Source of the DNA: Phymorhynchus buccinoides
Taxonomy: Eukaryota; Mollusca; Gastropoda; Neogastropoda; Raphitomidae
Assembly (NCBI GenBank): GCA_017654935.2
Contig: CM065684.1
Coordinates: forward strand, 55,631,199-55,695,198
DNA: 64,000 nt
Direction: 5' to 3'
The notes under the pieces were generated by a model that worked only from the letters and a program-made list of their open reading frames with translations, was not told where the DNA came from and searched no databases. Shown here in pieces: positions 33,064-44,872 of this stretch; the first letter of the stretch is position 1; each line of letters begins with the position of its first letter. Position numbers and translations under genes: made by a program.

Positions 33064-35412
33064 TTTCATTGTCTATGATTGTGTTTGACTCTAGTCTATG
33101 ATTGTGTTTGACTCTAGTCTGTGATTGTGTTTGACTCTAGTCTATGATTGTGTTTGACTCTAGTCTGTGATTGTGTTTGACTCTAGTCTATGATTGTGTT
33201 TGACTCTAGTCTATGATTGTGTTTGACTCTAGTCTGTGATTGTGTTTGACTCTAGTCTGTGATTGTGTTTGACTCTAGTCTATGATTGTGTTTGACTCTA
33301 GTCTGTGATTGTGTTTGACTCTAGTCTATGATTGTGTTTGACTCTAGTCTATGATTGTGTTTGACTCTAGTCTGTGATTGTGTTTGACTCTAGTCTGTGA
33401 TTGTGTTTGACTCTAGTCTATGATTGTGTTTGACTCTAGTCTGTGATTGTGTTTGACTCTAGTCTGTGATTGTGTTTGACTCTAGTCTATGATTGTGTTT
33501 GACTCTAGTCTGTGATTGTGTTTGACTCTAGTCTGTGATTGTGTTTGACTCTAGTCTATGATTGTGTTTGACTCTAGTCTGTGATTGTGTTTGACTCTAG
33601 TCTATGATTGTGTTTGACTCTAGTCTATGATTGTGTTTGACTCTAGTCTGTGATTGTGTTTGACTCTAGTCTATGATTGTGTTTGACTCTAGTCTGTGAT
33701 TGTGTTTGACTCTAGTCTGTGATTGTGTTTGACTCTAGTCTATGATTGTGTTTGACTCTAGTCTGTGATTGTGTTTGACTCTAGTCTGTGATTGTGTTTG
33801 ACTCTAGTCTGTGATTGTGTTTGACTCTAGTCTGTGATTGTGTTTGACTCTAGTCTGTGATTGTGTTTGACTCTAGTCTGTGATTGTGTTTGACTCTAGT
33901 CTGTGATTGTGTTTGACTCTAGTCTGTGATTGTGTTTGACTCTAGTCTGTGATTGTGTTTGACTCTAGTCTGTGATTGTGTTTGACTCTAGTCTGTGATT
34001 GTGTTTGACTCTAGTCTGTGATTGTGTTTGACTCTAGTCTGTGATTGTGTTTGACTCTAGTCTGTGATTGTGTTTGACTCTAGTCTGTGATTGTGTTTGA
34101 CTCTAGTCTATGATTGTGTTTGACTCTAGTCTGTGATTGTGTTTGACTCTAGTCTGTGATTGTGTTTGACTCTAGTCTGTGATTGTGTTTGACTCTAGTC
34201 TGTGATTGTGTTTGACTCTAGTCTATGATTGTGTTTGACTCTAGTCTATGATTGTGTTTGACTCTAGTCTATGATTGTGTTTGACTCTAGTCTGTGATTG
34301 TGTTTGACTCTAGTCTATGATTGTGTTTGACTCTAGTCTGTGATTGTGTTTGACTCTAGTCTGTGATTGTGTTTGACTCTAGTCTATGATTGTGTTTGAC
34401 TCTAGTCTGTGATTGTGTTTGACTCTAGTCTGTGATTGTGTTTGACTCTAGTCTATGATTGTGTTTGACTCTAGTCTGTGATTGTGTTTGACTCTAGTCT
34501 ATGATTGTGTTTGACTCTAGTCTATGATTGTGTTTGACTCTAGTCTGTGATTGTGTTTGACTCTAGTCTATGATTGTGTTTGACTCTAGTCTGTGATTGT
34601 GTTTGACTCTAGTCTGTGATTGTGTTTGACTCTAGTCTATGATTGTGTTTGACTCTAGTCTGTGATTGTGTTTGACTCTAGTCTGTGATTGTGTTTGACT
34701 CTAGTCTGTGATTGTGTTTGACTCTAGTCTATGATTGTGTTTGACTCTAGTCTGTGATTGTGTTTGACTCTAGTCTATGATTGTGTTTGACTCTAGTCTA
34801 TGATTGTGTTTGACTCTAGTCTGTGATTGTGTTTGACTCTAGTCTATGATTGTGTTTGACTCTAGTCTGTGATTGTGTTTGACTCTAGTCTGTGATTGTG
34901 TTTGACTCTAGTCTATGATTGTGTTTGACTCTAGTCTGTGATTGTGTTTGACTCTAGTCTGTGATTGTGTTTGACTCTAGTCTGTGATTGTGTTTGACTC
35001 TAGTCTGTGATTGTGTTTGACTCTAGTCTGTGATTGTGTTTGACTCTAGTCTGTGATTGTGTTTGACTCTAGTCTGTGATTGTGTTTGACTCTAGTCTGT
35101 GATTGTGTTTGACTCTAGTCTGTGATTGTGTTTGACTCTAGTCTGTGATTGTGTTTGACTCTAGTCTGTGATTGTGTTTGACTCTAGTCTGTGATTGTGT
35201 TTGACTCTAGTCTGTGATTGTGTTTGACTCTAGTCTGTGATTGTGTTTGACTCTAGTCTATGATTGTGTTTGACTCTAGTCTGTGATTGTGTTTGACTCT
35301 AGTCTGTGATTGTGTTTGACTCTAGTCTATGATTGTGTTTGACTCTAGTCTGTGATTGTGTTTGACTCTAGTCTGTGATTGTGTTTGACTCTAGTCTGTG
35401 ATTGTGTTTGAC
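33064..35412 (+). repeat. 23-bp minisatellite, about 102 copies
   Basis: Monomer core TTGTGTTTGACTCTAG preceded by TCTRTGA. It is almost perfectly homogeneous over 2.35 kb, with a single variable site (R = A or G). Reading only that site, the array contains repeated multi-monomer blocks: monomers 16-31 equal 55-70 (AGGAGGAGAAGAGGAG), and monomers 22-46 resemble 73-96, both ending in 14-15 G-type monomers. It lies in the last RNF216 intron. Confidence 0.97.
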
Positions 35413-35638
35413 AAAGCAAAGTTGTAATAAATGCCGCAATATTACCAGCTACAACTTGGGCATTGGGGGCGTTTCCTTCATCATTCTCTTTTCATTCTGG
35501 CAGGTCATAAAACAAACCAAAATAAACGAAGGAAGTAAGACTACAAAACACACATGCATGTAAGCAGCATCCCCTAAATGTTTCATGCAAATCAGGAAAA
35601 ATCCATTTCAGAAACAGTCGCATCCTGTTTTTTCCTGA

Positions 35639-36272
35639 TACAGTGGACACTCCCTAATCCGACCTCCACTATTATGACTTCCTCCTCGATATTAAGGTCT
35701 GTGTACATGTTAACAAATTCACAAAATATCTATTTCCCCATGGCAACACAGTGTTAGGCCACTCATAATGACTTAAAACTCACTGTGTTGTCATGGGGAA
35801 ACTGACATGTTGTGATTTTGTTAACGTGTACACAGACCTTTACCAGATAATTTTTCACCAATTTGTTTCCTTCATAAATCAACTTAATATTGCGAAGAGT
35901 TAAGTCCCTTAACATCGCGCAAGATGGATGTCCCTTGAGAAAGTCGCAGAAAAATGGCGTCCATTCAATGTGAAATCAAAGGATGCGAATGGGAGGGAAT
36001 CAAAATTATTGAAGAAAGTGCAAGAGGTAAAATTGCACTTTCGATTGCAAAATCATGTTAATAATAATCAATCTAGGAAAGATTGAATCAGTAAATAGGT
36101 AACAGATTGGGCCGATTGAGAAAGAGAGAGTGAGAGGAGAGAGTGAAGTGAGCAAGCCAAGTGGTATCAAACATGGAAGGGAACCAATCTAATCGGCTAC
36201 ATTGCCCACCTCCCTTATAAGACCTATTTTGTGATGATTTTCAAGTTTGTAATAGGGAGGTTCCACTGTAAT
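35639..36272. mobile_element. Possible larger pogo-like MITE or composite
   Basis: Left end 'cagtggacactccctaatcc', right end 'aatagggaggttccactgta'. The interior has an inverted pair 'aggtctgtgtacatgttaacaaa' / 'ttaacgtgtacacagacctt' (35693 and 35820), so it may be one element inside another. No ORF. Confidence 0.5.
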
Positions 36273-36589
36273 TTCTTTTCATTTCTTCCAAGTTTTTAAT
36301 TTGCATCATTTGCAATGTTCAGTTTTGACTTTTTAATTGAACTGCTCGTGTTGCTTTCATATTGTTTTCGTTTCTTATTTTTGCATTTTGTCGTTAACTT
36401 TTTTTAAACTAAAAATTATGTTTTTTATGCATATACTTTTTTCTTTTTTTTTATAATTCCTGTTTTCAGTTTTGTATTTTTACATAAGTTAAAAATACCC
36501 ATTGTTACATGTCCACATTTCTTTTCAATAATGATAAACTTTTTTCCAGTTCTAGACTTGCCATGTGTTCTTTTTCTTCTTCGTCAATC

Positions 36590-36750
36590 ATTCAGACAGT
36601 TTTGAGTGCAGATGCGTCATGCTTTTGTTATGCGCCTAACTAAGAAATAGTTAGGCCCAGCATGTCCGTTTTCCGCTGGAGAAAATCTTTGTAAAACTTT
36701 CTAGAACAAAGGCAGGAGAATGGACCAGTGAGGCAGAAAGTGTGTGTGAG
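36590..36750 (+). repeat. Dispersed repeat family R1, copy 4 (left part)
   Basis: Contains 'gcagatgcgtcatgct', 'cctaactaagaaatag', 'cagcatgtccgttttc' and 'aggcaggagaatggaccagt', matching the left halves of the copies at 11.4 and 45.0 kb. The right half is absent. Confidence 0.6.
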
Positions 36751-36839
36751 CGCACGTGCATAAAATACGGTATTTTGGGGACGTCCTGGGTTGTATGTTG
36801 TATCTCAACCGACAAGAGGGGAGTAACTATTTTTTTTAA

Positions 36840-37020
36840 TGCGCATGCATTGGTTTAACGGAAAAATCACTGCAATGAGCTCTAAAAATAGACAAACTCA
36901 TGGCAGGGTACTTGGCAATGAATGTCTTTGCATTTGGTGGGAGTGTAGAGTGATGTACTGGGCTAATGTATTCTCCCATGGTGATAGAAGAGTTAAAAAA
37001 AAGAATGTCATATAACAGAT
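36840..37020 (-). repeat. Dispersed repeat family R2, copy 2
   Basis: Inverse orientation to the copy at 19190-19345, sharing 'catggcagggtactt', 'tttgcatttggtgggagtgt' and 'gtgatgtactgg'. Confidence 0.55.
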
Positions 37021-37282
37021 GTTGGGTGACCACAAGGGCATTCTACATTTTTGGAAAATTTTGGTTTCTTATGAATGTAATCAAAGTTTGCGGACAGCTG
37101 TCAGCTCCCACCCCTTACATAATACCCATCCTTTTCCCACCCCCTTCCCTTCATGTACCCCTACCCTTTTCTAACCCTAAAGGGTCAGCCACACTGCATA
37201 CGATTTGACCCCAAATACGATACGATTGTGACAATGTCTGTGAGTCATGATTCACGTGAAATACTTCCGTCTAAAAATAACT

Positions 37283-37590
37283 ACTGTATTTACGGACTAT
37301 AAGGCGCACCTGATTATAAGATGCAGATTTTGTTACTCTATTTACTTACTATTCTATCAGTCACATTGTAAGGTGTAGGGATCTTAGTCTGGAAAAAAAA
37401 AAAAAAGTATCGCCAGCCACACTGCATACGATTTGACCTCAAATACGATGCGATTGTGACAATGTCCGTAATTGTAAAATCCAGATTTTGTTACTCTATT
37501 TACTTACTATGTTATCAATCACATTATAAGGCGTAGGGATCTTAGTCTGGGGGAAAAAGTATCGCCATATAGTCCGTAAAATACGGTACT
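37283..37590. mobile_element. 'CGGACTATAAGGCG' MITE, copy (37.3 kb), partly duplicated
   Basis: Begins 'tatttacggactataaggcg' and ends 'atagtccgtaaaatacggta', with a repeated interior ('gatcttagtctgg' and 'cagccacactgcatacg' each twice), suggesting an internal duplication of about 150 bp. Confidence 0.7.
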
Positions 37591-37710
37591 ATTTCCGTTC
37601 ACTCTACTCATGTAGACCCCAGTACACGAATTACATAAAACGTCCAATACAAAAATAAGATATTTATCAGATTCATGTACGGGAGACTACAAATATCGTG
37701 AACATAGCTA

Positions 37711-38283
37711 CCGTCATTTTCGGACTATAAGGCGATATTTTTTTCATCCAATTTCGACCTATGTGCCTAATAAACGAGGGCGCCCTATTAGTTAACAAAA
37801 TTGTGAGAAGAGAGGCAACGATTGCCGTACTCAGTACAGTCTACTGTAAGTCACAACATCGACAGTGGTAACGAGTCGCTGATACAACGAATACTCACAT
37901 TAAAATGCTTAAAAATCCCTATTATCGTCCGAGATACCGTCCAACAGATGCCACAACCCTTCATTGGATGTAAAAAGCATCGTTGTAGAGCTTAAAATGC
38001 CATAATTCTACCAGTTTTCGCGAAGAAAAGTCCTAACACAACTACCGGAAGTCGCAAAAACGGAAGTTTCAATTATTTGAGAAGGGAGCCAACTCTTGTT
38101 TATGACAACAATAATGGCGTTTACAGGACGTGTACGGGCTTCAAACCTCGACTTTCTTTTGCGAGGTGTGTATCGCCTTATAAACGAGGGCGCCTTTTAC
38201 TTGGATTTTGTCAGATTTATCTTGAAAATTGCCCTATTCGCCTTATGCACAGCAGCGCCTAATGACCCGAAAAATACGGTAGT
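37711..38283. mobile_element. 'CGGACTATAAGGCG' MITE, longer member (37.7 kb)
   Basis: Left end 'ccgtcattttcggactataa', right end 'gacccgaaaaatacggtag'. The 570-bp interior contains inverted 'taaacgagggcgcc' motifs and no ORF of interest. Confidence 0.6.
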
Positions 38284-38461
38284 ATGATTTCATCAGATTA
38301 ATTTAGACAGTATGATTTCATGTGAATCATGCCTCACAAATGTAAAAACCGGATCGCACTGAATTTCAGTGTGGCTGGCCTTTATTTAACCCCAGTGAAG
38401 CTTTTACCCTAAACACCATTTTAGCCATCCAAGTGATACATGTTCCAAATATATCATATTT

Positions 38462-38672
38462 AGCATACGCTAAACCCAGTGGCAACGAAAAAGTTGTCAT
38501 TTGGTAAAAATTTCCCCCCCCCCCCCCCCCCCCCCCCCCATCATCAGTGACAAAAATCGCATGCAAATTTTTTTTATAAAAAAAATTGGGTGGCACGCCT
38601 CTGGCTGCGACGCGCTCTCCGGGTGGGAGCAACCCGAATTTCACAGATGCCTCTGTGACTATAAAGTACCTA
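38462..38672 (+). mobile_element. SINE 3' fragment
   Basis: Shares 'taaacccagtggcaacgaaa', the 'aagttgtcatttgg' block, a C-rich run, 'gggtggcac' and the terminal 'gggagcaacccgaatttcac' with the full copy at 39128. The tRNA head is missing. Confidence 0.75.
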
Positions 38673-38819
38673 ATACTACATGTAATACTAAAATTCCCTT
38701 TTTTTAAATTTTGTTTTACCTGTCCTCAGTCTTGTTTTAGCAGCACGTGTGGAAGTCGTTTATATATGTCGAAAATGTGTGCATTCAAAGGTATGTGTAC
38801 TTGCAGTATAGTATTTTAC

Positions 38820-38942
38820 TGTACACCCCCAAAATTCAGATTTTGTTATTATAGTTTCTTACTATATTATCAGTCACATTATAAGGCACAGGGGTCTCAG
38901 TCTAGGAAAAAAGTATCGCCTTATAGTCCGAAAAATATGATA
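38820..38942. mobile_element. 'CGGACTATAAGGCG' MITE, partial copy (38.8 kb)
   Basis: Right part only: 'cattataaggcacaggggtc', 'tctcagtctagg', 'aagtatcgccttatagtccg' and a decayed terminus. Confidence 0.65.
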
Positions 38943-39127
38943 CCTAACCTTACCTTGTGTTTTCATCCTGGTCTAGTTTTTTTCAATGTTATGCCTCTAA
39001 CTTGCTACTTTTTCCATCCTAGTTTTCCTTCTCCGTCTGTCTGTCCTCTCTCTCCGCCTCTCTGTCCATCAATAGGTCTGTCTGTCTGTCACCCTCTCCT
39101 TCTGTCACTTCTCCCCCTCTTACTCTT

Positions 39128-39245
39128 AGTGTAGAGTGGCACAGTGGTAGCGCGTTCGCTTCGTGTCAAGTAAACCCGAGTTCGAACGTGGGTACAGGGG
39201 ATTTTTCCTCTCACTTTGCACTAGGCCTTGCGGTCTGAACGTGGA

Positions 39246-39276
<31 letters not shown>

Positions 39277-39490
39277 CGTGTGCCCATGCACTTAGCACAC
39301 GTTAAGCCCAGTGGCAACAAAAAAGTTGTCATTTGGTCAAAATTTACCCCCCCCCCTTCCTTCCTCATCAGTCACACAAAAATCGCATGCCCAAAAAAAT
39401 AAAAAAATTGGGTGGCACATCTCTGATTCCAGGTGGGAGCAACCCGAATTTCACAGAGACGCCTCTGTGACTATAATGTACCTAACCTAA
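39128..39490 (+). mobile_element. tRNA-derived SINE, most complete copy
   Basis: Head with RNA polymerase III promoter boxes: A-box-like GTGGCACAGTGG at 39136-39147 and B-box-like GAGTTCGAACG at 39179-39189. A central block (TTTCGGATGAGACGATAAAC, then GGTCCCGTGTGC) is followed by the 'aagttgtcatttgg' block, a C-run and the tail 'gagcaacccgaatttcacag'. The head is not a functional tRNA; the cloverleaf is incomplete. Sister copies are at 15357-15704 (minus) and 38462-38672. Confidence 0.85.
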
Positions 39491-39987
39491 TAGTATCTTT
39501 CGCATTAAAATTTGTTTTCCCACCCTCCCTTCTCTTTCTCCCACTGTTTATGCATTGCTATCGGGTGTATTGTGGTTGAGCCTATAGCTTTGTGTTGTCC
39601 TACCCTGGCTTAAAGTCTCCAGGGATCATCCCAACAGCTGAAGCACGAACACTATGGTACAAATGCACCAGCTAGGGATGAGAACATTACGTGTGTGACC
39701 GTTTGTGATTACCTCGGCACGTGGGCAGCCACACTCCGACTTCAGAGGAATAGCTTTGTGTAACCCAACTTATGCTTTTGTGTGTGTGTCTGTGTGTTTG
39801 TGTTGGAGTGCGTGTATATGCCTATCATGTTTACACAGGTTATATTTGCTTCCATTTTTAATGTGTTTTTGAAAGAAAAAAAAATAAATCGAAATTTTGT
39901 GCATTCCAAGTCTTAGTGAATCCTTTGATCAAATTAAAGTTTGCCGACAATGACTGTATCCTTCATGTTCTGTTTCGATAATTTCAG

Positions 39988-40187
39988 GTGCAAGGCAGCC
40001 GCGCCGCTATGAAGGTGAAGGCTACAGCGATGACGATGATGACAGCATTGACGATGAAATCGACGGGTCCAATTGCACAGATTCCGACTCTGACATGGAA
40101 GGGGCTGCTCAGATACGCTTTGTACCCAGGGATGACTTCGACGAAGATGACGATGAGGATGGTGGTGCTTTCTACCGGTACCTTTGA
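39988..40187 (+). CDS. RNF216: RNF216-like E3 ligase, last exon
   Basis: Acceptor 'cgataatttcag'; phase 1 entry, stop TGA at 40185-40187. Encodes a very acidic tail: a PRRYEGEGYSDDDDD start, repeated D/E runs and FYRYL at the end. The total visible protein is 911 residues, and all nine junctions keep phase. The acidic, poorly ordered C-terminus is unlike the Pro-rich tail of vertebrate RNF216. Confidence 0.85.
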
Positions 40188-40600
40188 TTCTCTCCCCTGC
40201 CTGTGGCTCTTGTCAAAATGCAGCAGCATTTTTGTTCATTAGTTTGGTACCAATGGTCACCAATTTGTTGATCTCTTCTTTTGTGCCTGTGTGTGTGTGC
40301 GATTTTCTACAGCAAGTTGAACATGAAGGTAAAAATCGTCAACGCATGTGCTGGTTCTGTCATTTCAGGACTCCCACTTTGTTTTGTGAAGGAAGTTTGC
40401 TGATTAAAAAGACAACGCAAAAACCATGATAAATCGGATGACATTTATTCCAGTAAACAAAAATGTCTCAGGGGGAACATGTTCTGTGTTTCACTGTTTG
40501 TGCAAACGTTTTTTAAGTTTATGTGATTGTGTGTGTGTAAATGAGTTTCTTTAAACAGAAGTCTTGTGGAGTAACTGACGATCTGTATAAATAAATGATT
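40188..40600 (+). other. Probable 3' UTR of the RNF216-like gene
   Basis: Follows the stop codon and contains AATAAA at 40590-40595, immediately before the 36-bp minisatellite. The end of the transcript is inferred from this signal only. Confidence 0.45.
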
Positions 40601-41470
40601 CGAATAGCGAGCGAGAACTTGTGTAAATGAACGACTCGAATAGCGAGCGAGAACTTGTGTAAATGAACGACTCGAATATCGATCGAGAACTTGTGTAAAT
40701 GAATTACTCGAATAGTGAGCGAGAACTTGTGTGAATGAATTACTCAAATAGCAAACAAGTACTTGTGTAAATGAATGACTCAAATACCGAGTGAGAACTT
40801 GTGTAAATGAACGACTCGAATAGTGAGCCAGAACTTGTGTAAATGAATGACTCGAATAGCGAGCGAGAACTTGTGTAAATGAACGACTCGAATAGTGAGC
40901 CAGAAATTGTGTAAATGAATGACTAAAATAGCGAGCGAGAACTTGTGTGAATGAATGACTCGAATAGCGAGCGAGAACTTGTGTAAATGAACGACTCGAA
41001 TAGCGAGCGAGAACTTGTGTAAATGAATGACTCGAATAGCGAGTGAGAACTTGTGTAAATGAATGACTCGAATAGCGAGCGAGAACTTGTGTAAATGAAC
41101 GACTCGAATAGCGAGCGAGAACTTGTGTAAATGAATGACTCGAATAGCGAGCGAGAACTTGTGTAAATGAATGATTTGAATAGCGAGCGAGAACTTGTTT
41201 AAATGAATGACTCGAATAGCGAGTGACAACTTGTGAATGAATTATTTGAATAGCGAGCGAGAACTTGTGTGAATGAATTACTTGAATAGTAGTAGTAGTA
41301 GTGTGTTGAATAGCGAGCGAGAACTTGTGTAAATGAATGACTCAAATAGCGAGTGGGAACTTGTGTGAATGAACGACTCAAATAGTGAGTGAGAACTTGT
41401 GTGAATGAACGACTCAAATAGCAAGAGAACTTGTGTAAATGAACGACTCGAATAGCGAGAGAACTTGGGT
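40600..41470 (-). repeat. 36-bp minisatellite, about 24 copies
   Basis: Unit built on 'aatagcgagcgagaacttgt' plus 'gtaaatgaaygactcg'. Copies differ by scattered substitutions, with a few shortened units at the right end. Because 36 is a multiple of three, minus-strand ORFs of about 100-150 codons (HLHKFSLAIRVI-type repeats) run through it. They lack starts or flanking context and are taken as by-products. Confidence 0.95.
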
Positions 41471-43757
41471 TTTTTGTCACACCAATCAATTATACTGTGA
41501 CAATTGCATTGCCATGAAATGCCATTTGTTGAGCTTTACCTTTTATTCTTTTGCTTTGCCGTTAAAATGAAGCAGATGGATTATGCAGATTATGTACACA
41601 TGTACAGCCGAGACATTAGGGCCTATGCATTTGTCTGATGTGTGCACATATAATGAATCTTTGTGAATTTTTTTCAAAGATCTAACAATTGCCTAAGGAA
41701 CAAAAAATTTGCTTTTTGCTACATTCAAATCAAATTAAAAGTCCTGATTGGTCACAAGCCCAAGATGGGGTTGACCTATCTGTGAAGTAGTCATTTGTGG
41801 AAGCTAGTCACATGACAAAATCTCAAGTCCCAACTGTGACGCTTGCAGCTTCACACCTGTTTGCTTGCTTTGTCACAAGCTCTGGCCGGTTGACAAATAT
41901 TTAAAATGACAGAGACAGTTTGAATCTGATAAGCCTTGTAAAATTATTACATTGCCTTTGTAAACTTCCAAGATAGAGCCAAGTTCAAAATGCCCCAAAT
42001 CGCTTGTGATCAATTTGTTTTTGTTTTTGTGATGAATTATAAAAAACTGAAGTTCAGTTTCTGGTAACATTAAAAATACTGAAATCAGTGTAAAAATGAA
42101 AGAGTATCACCCATGCTGTTGATGACAAAAAATCACCTTGATTTTGGTATATTTTTCACAAAATGACGACAGTCAACACACCCGGAAGCAGACATCGTGC
42201 TTCGACGTGGCTTATGCGTTACTTTTTTCAGATTTGTGTAGGGTGTGTGGCTTATACTACGAAGCGGCTTGTAGTCTGTGAAATTACGGTATATTGTTTC
42301 TGTCTCTTGTGGGATGGAAATGTGGGATGGAAATGTAGGGTGGGAGGGTGACATTTTGAAATACAAAGCCTACATCTTGCTTTCTCTAAGCTCACATTTT
42401 TTGGGCATGGTCAAAAGTTGATGAAGAGTTGTGATATTAAAAACAGGTTAAGACAGATTTGTCTCGGTGTCCATGTGTTGCGTCATTTACATTCTCAACA
42501 TCCACACCAAATCAAAAACAAATCGTAATCACTTTCATTTTCCAAATTTACTGACAACTTTTAAGAAACAAACTTTTAATCAATCTCAACATGAGTTTCT
42601 TTTTAATGGCAAAAAACACAAAGGGCCTAAACGCTTCATGGTCCGTATTTGACACAAACTAAACAACAGACACAACCACCCAGAGTAGAAATGAGGCAGT
42701 AACGCTTCACTTCTCCCCGGTGGAAAGAACCAACATTAGTTTACAGGAGTGTGACTTTATTCCATCAACTCTTCATTGGAACAACTTTATTCACACAAAT
42801 CTACCGTATTTTACAGTATTTATCGCCTTAGTCCGTAAAATACGGTATACTCAATACGAGAATAAAAAGAACAGAACGCTAGAAAACAACAAAAGAAAAG
42901 AATTGGACCTACAGAAAAACGACAAAATACAATTTAGTACAGAAAATGAGGTCATTTTTTACCCCAAATCTAGTGTTACCTTTTTTTCTTTTCCTTTGTG
43001 CATGCGTGTGTGAACACATTGAAAATGATTAATTAAAAAAATATTCCACCTCCTTACTCTCCCTCCAACCCCACAGATTCTTAAAATTAAAAGAATGTAA
43101 TGTTTTATCGCTGCATTAAAAGGAATGTGGGAAAAAAATTACCTTCTTCCTTCTAGAAAACAGAATGGAAATAGTACGACCAAGAGCGGATCGGTTTTGG
43201 ATAGGAGACCCATTTAAACAACGCACAATGAGAACGGTTAAAATCCTCTGAACACGGAAATGATGGAAAATAAACAAGGGTGGAAGAAAAAGAAACACAA
43301 GCTGCCTCTGACAAAACTGAACAATTACGAAATAAAACAAAGCGGTAGTAAGAAAAAAACTTAGGTGCTACCACGATTTATGACGCCAGGGCTGGTCAGA
43401 AATCATTCTCATATTGCAGAAATGTCGGCGTAGCAAAAGCTTCAGCTGCTGATAAACAAGTCTATCTTACTTTTTGAAGGACAGAGAAATCGCTAAGAAA
43501 CAACCAACCACACGCCGAATATCAGAACAGATCCCAACCATGAATGCGTGATGTCCTAATCCCTCTACCACGAACCAACAGGAGACTAAATAAAAGATTT
43601 GAGAAAGGTTAAAACGTCAATGGTAAAACGAACGAAGAAAACTCAGGAGGTTAAAGAAACGCCAAGTAAAAAAATTGCAATATGTTGGGCAGGAAATGAA
43701 ATCTGCTCTTTTAGACAGATTTCTTTCACCATGGTTTATGCCTGTATTCCACCCTTA
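41471..43757. other. Intergenic region between convergent genes / 3' UTR of the hnRNP-type gene
   Basis: AT-rich. Short 'ccgtattttacag...gtaaaatacggta' palindromic MITE remnants lie at 42803-42845 and 42225-42292. On the minus strand AATAAA signals at about 42756-42761 and 42784-42790 could end the hnRNP-type transcript. No coding region is recognised. Confidence 0.4.
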
Positions 43758-43840
43758 AGTTTTTGCTGGAGTTTAGGGACCATAAAGCACCAAATCTCAT
43801 TACATTTCAACACAATATCAGGACATATTACAATTATGAA
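43758..43840 (-). repeat. 83-bp direct repeat, copy 1
   Basis: Contains 'gtttagggaccataaagcac' then 'caaatctcattacatttc' and 'caggacatattacaat'. It is over 90 percent similar by eye to 44612-44693. Copy 1 is in the presumed 3' UTR and copy 2 in the last intron of the minus-strand gene, so they bracket the final coding exon. Confidence 0.85.
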
Positions 43841-44187
43841 CTCTAGAAACCACTTATTTAAAATAAAAATTTTAAAAAAGGAAGAGGAACACAACACAAA
43901 CGTATAATAACAAACGCTTAAAAAAAACAAAAAACCACAACATCCTCTAGACAACCATCTCTTGTGCCTTTGACACCCCCTACCCATCCACATCCCCACC
44001 CCCTCCCCTCCCCTCCCCTTGTAGTTTATCTCTTTGCACATCTCAATTAAGAATCAATCGGTCATGTCAACTGTGACAATGTCTTTGCACACACAAACAC
44101 AGGCCGCGGTGATGAGCGTTACACAGTGATGACCGTTACACAGTGATGACCGTCACACAGTGATGACCGTCACATTGGGGATGACCG

Positions 44188-44340
44188 TTACTTGTAGTAG
44201 CTGCTCCGGCCCCAGCTGGACCCGTAGCCCCCACCCCCACCATACCCCCCTCCACCGTACCCACCCCCACCCCCGCTGCCTCCCCAGTAGCTCTGCTGGC
44301 TGCCCCAGCCCCCCTGCCAGCTACTGCCGCTGCCATAACC
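44188..44340 (-). CDS. Gly/Tyr-rich hnRNP-type RNA-binding protein, last exon
   Basis: Minus strand: acceptor in a TG-rich tract (gtgtgtgcag) before 44340, phase 0, 50 codons and TAA at 44188-44190. Composition is Gly, Tyr, Ser and Trp (GSSWQGGWGSQQSYWGGS, GGGGYGGGGYGG, ending SSYYK). Such low-complexity prion-like tails are typical of hnRNPs (A/B, D and U types) and support RNA binding and condensation. The RRM or SPRY domains needed to name the member lie outside the window. Confidence 0.85.
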   Translation of the reverse strand, partial: GYGSGSSWQGGWGSQQSYWGGSGGGGGYGGGGYGGGGGYGSSWGRSSYYK

Positions 44341-44611
44341 CTGCACACACACACACACACAATGTTTAAGCATCAACATATCAGCTATGCATTGAATTTG
44401 AGAAATTCACTGAATCAACAGCAATAATAGCGTTAAACAAGAATTTCTTTAAATTTCTAAAAAGAAGTATACCAGGCATCAGAATTGTGTGAAGTCCAAT
44501 TCTCTGAAAACCGCAGTACAAGGGCCACCAAGGCCCCAGAGTGTAGAGGGACAACACTGAAACCAGTTCCCAACATGACCAAAAAGGCATGATGCCTTTT
44601 TTTCCCCCCTA

Positions 44612-44693
44612 AGTTTTTGCTGGCGTTTAGGGACCATAAAGCACCAAATCTCTTTACATTTCGACACAATAGCAGGACATATTACAATCAGCT
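44612..44693 (-). repeat. 83-bp direct repeat, copy 2
   Basis: Second copy of the 43758-43840 sequence, in the intron between the last two exons of the hnRNP-type gene ('gtttagggaccataaagcac', 'aaatctctttacatttc'). Confidence 0.85.
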
Positions 44694-44872
44694 AGACATC
44701 ACAGAAATGACATGTCAAAAATCCTTAATCCTCTCAAATGTGCAGATCCTCTGACAATTCTGATGCCTAGTATACACACTAAAGAGAGTAACGATCGTCA
44801 GAGGCTTAAAATGTAAAATGTATCATTTAAAAAGCCGTCTATCTTAGCTGATAAGACAGAAATCCTACATTA

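Noticed and set aside
33064..35412. CRISPR-like array of short direct repeats
   Set aside because: The 23-bp units are contiguous, with no unique spacers; this is a eukaryotic minisatellite.
39128..39200. Functional tRNA gene
   Set aside because: Only the A- and B-box-like parts are tRNA-like; the acceptor stem does not close and the sequence continues into a SINE body.
40600..41470. CRISPR-like 36-bp repeats or a repeat protein on the minus strand
   Set aside because: No spacers between units. The ORFs exist because 36 is a multiple of three and have no start, splice or domain context.
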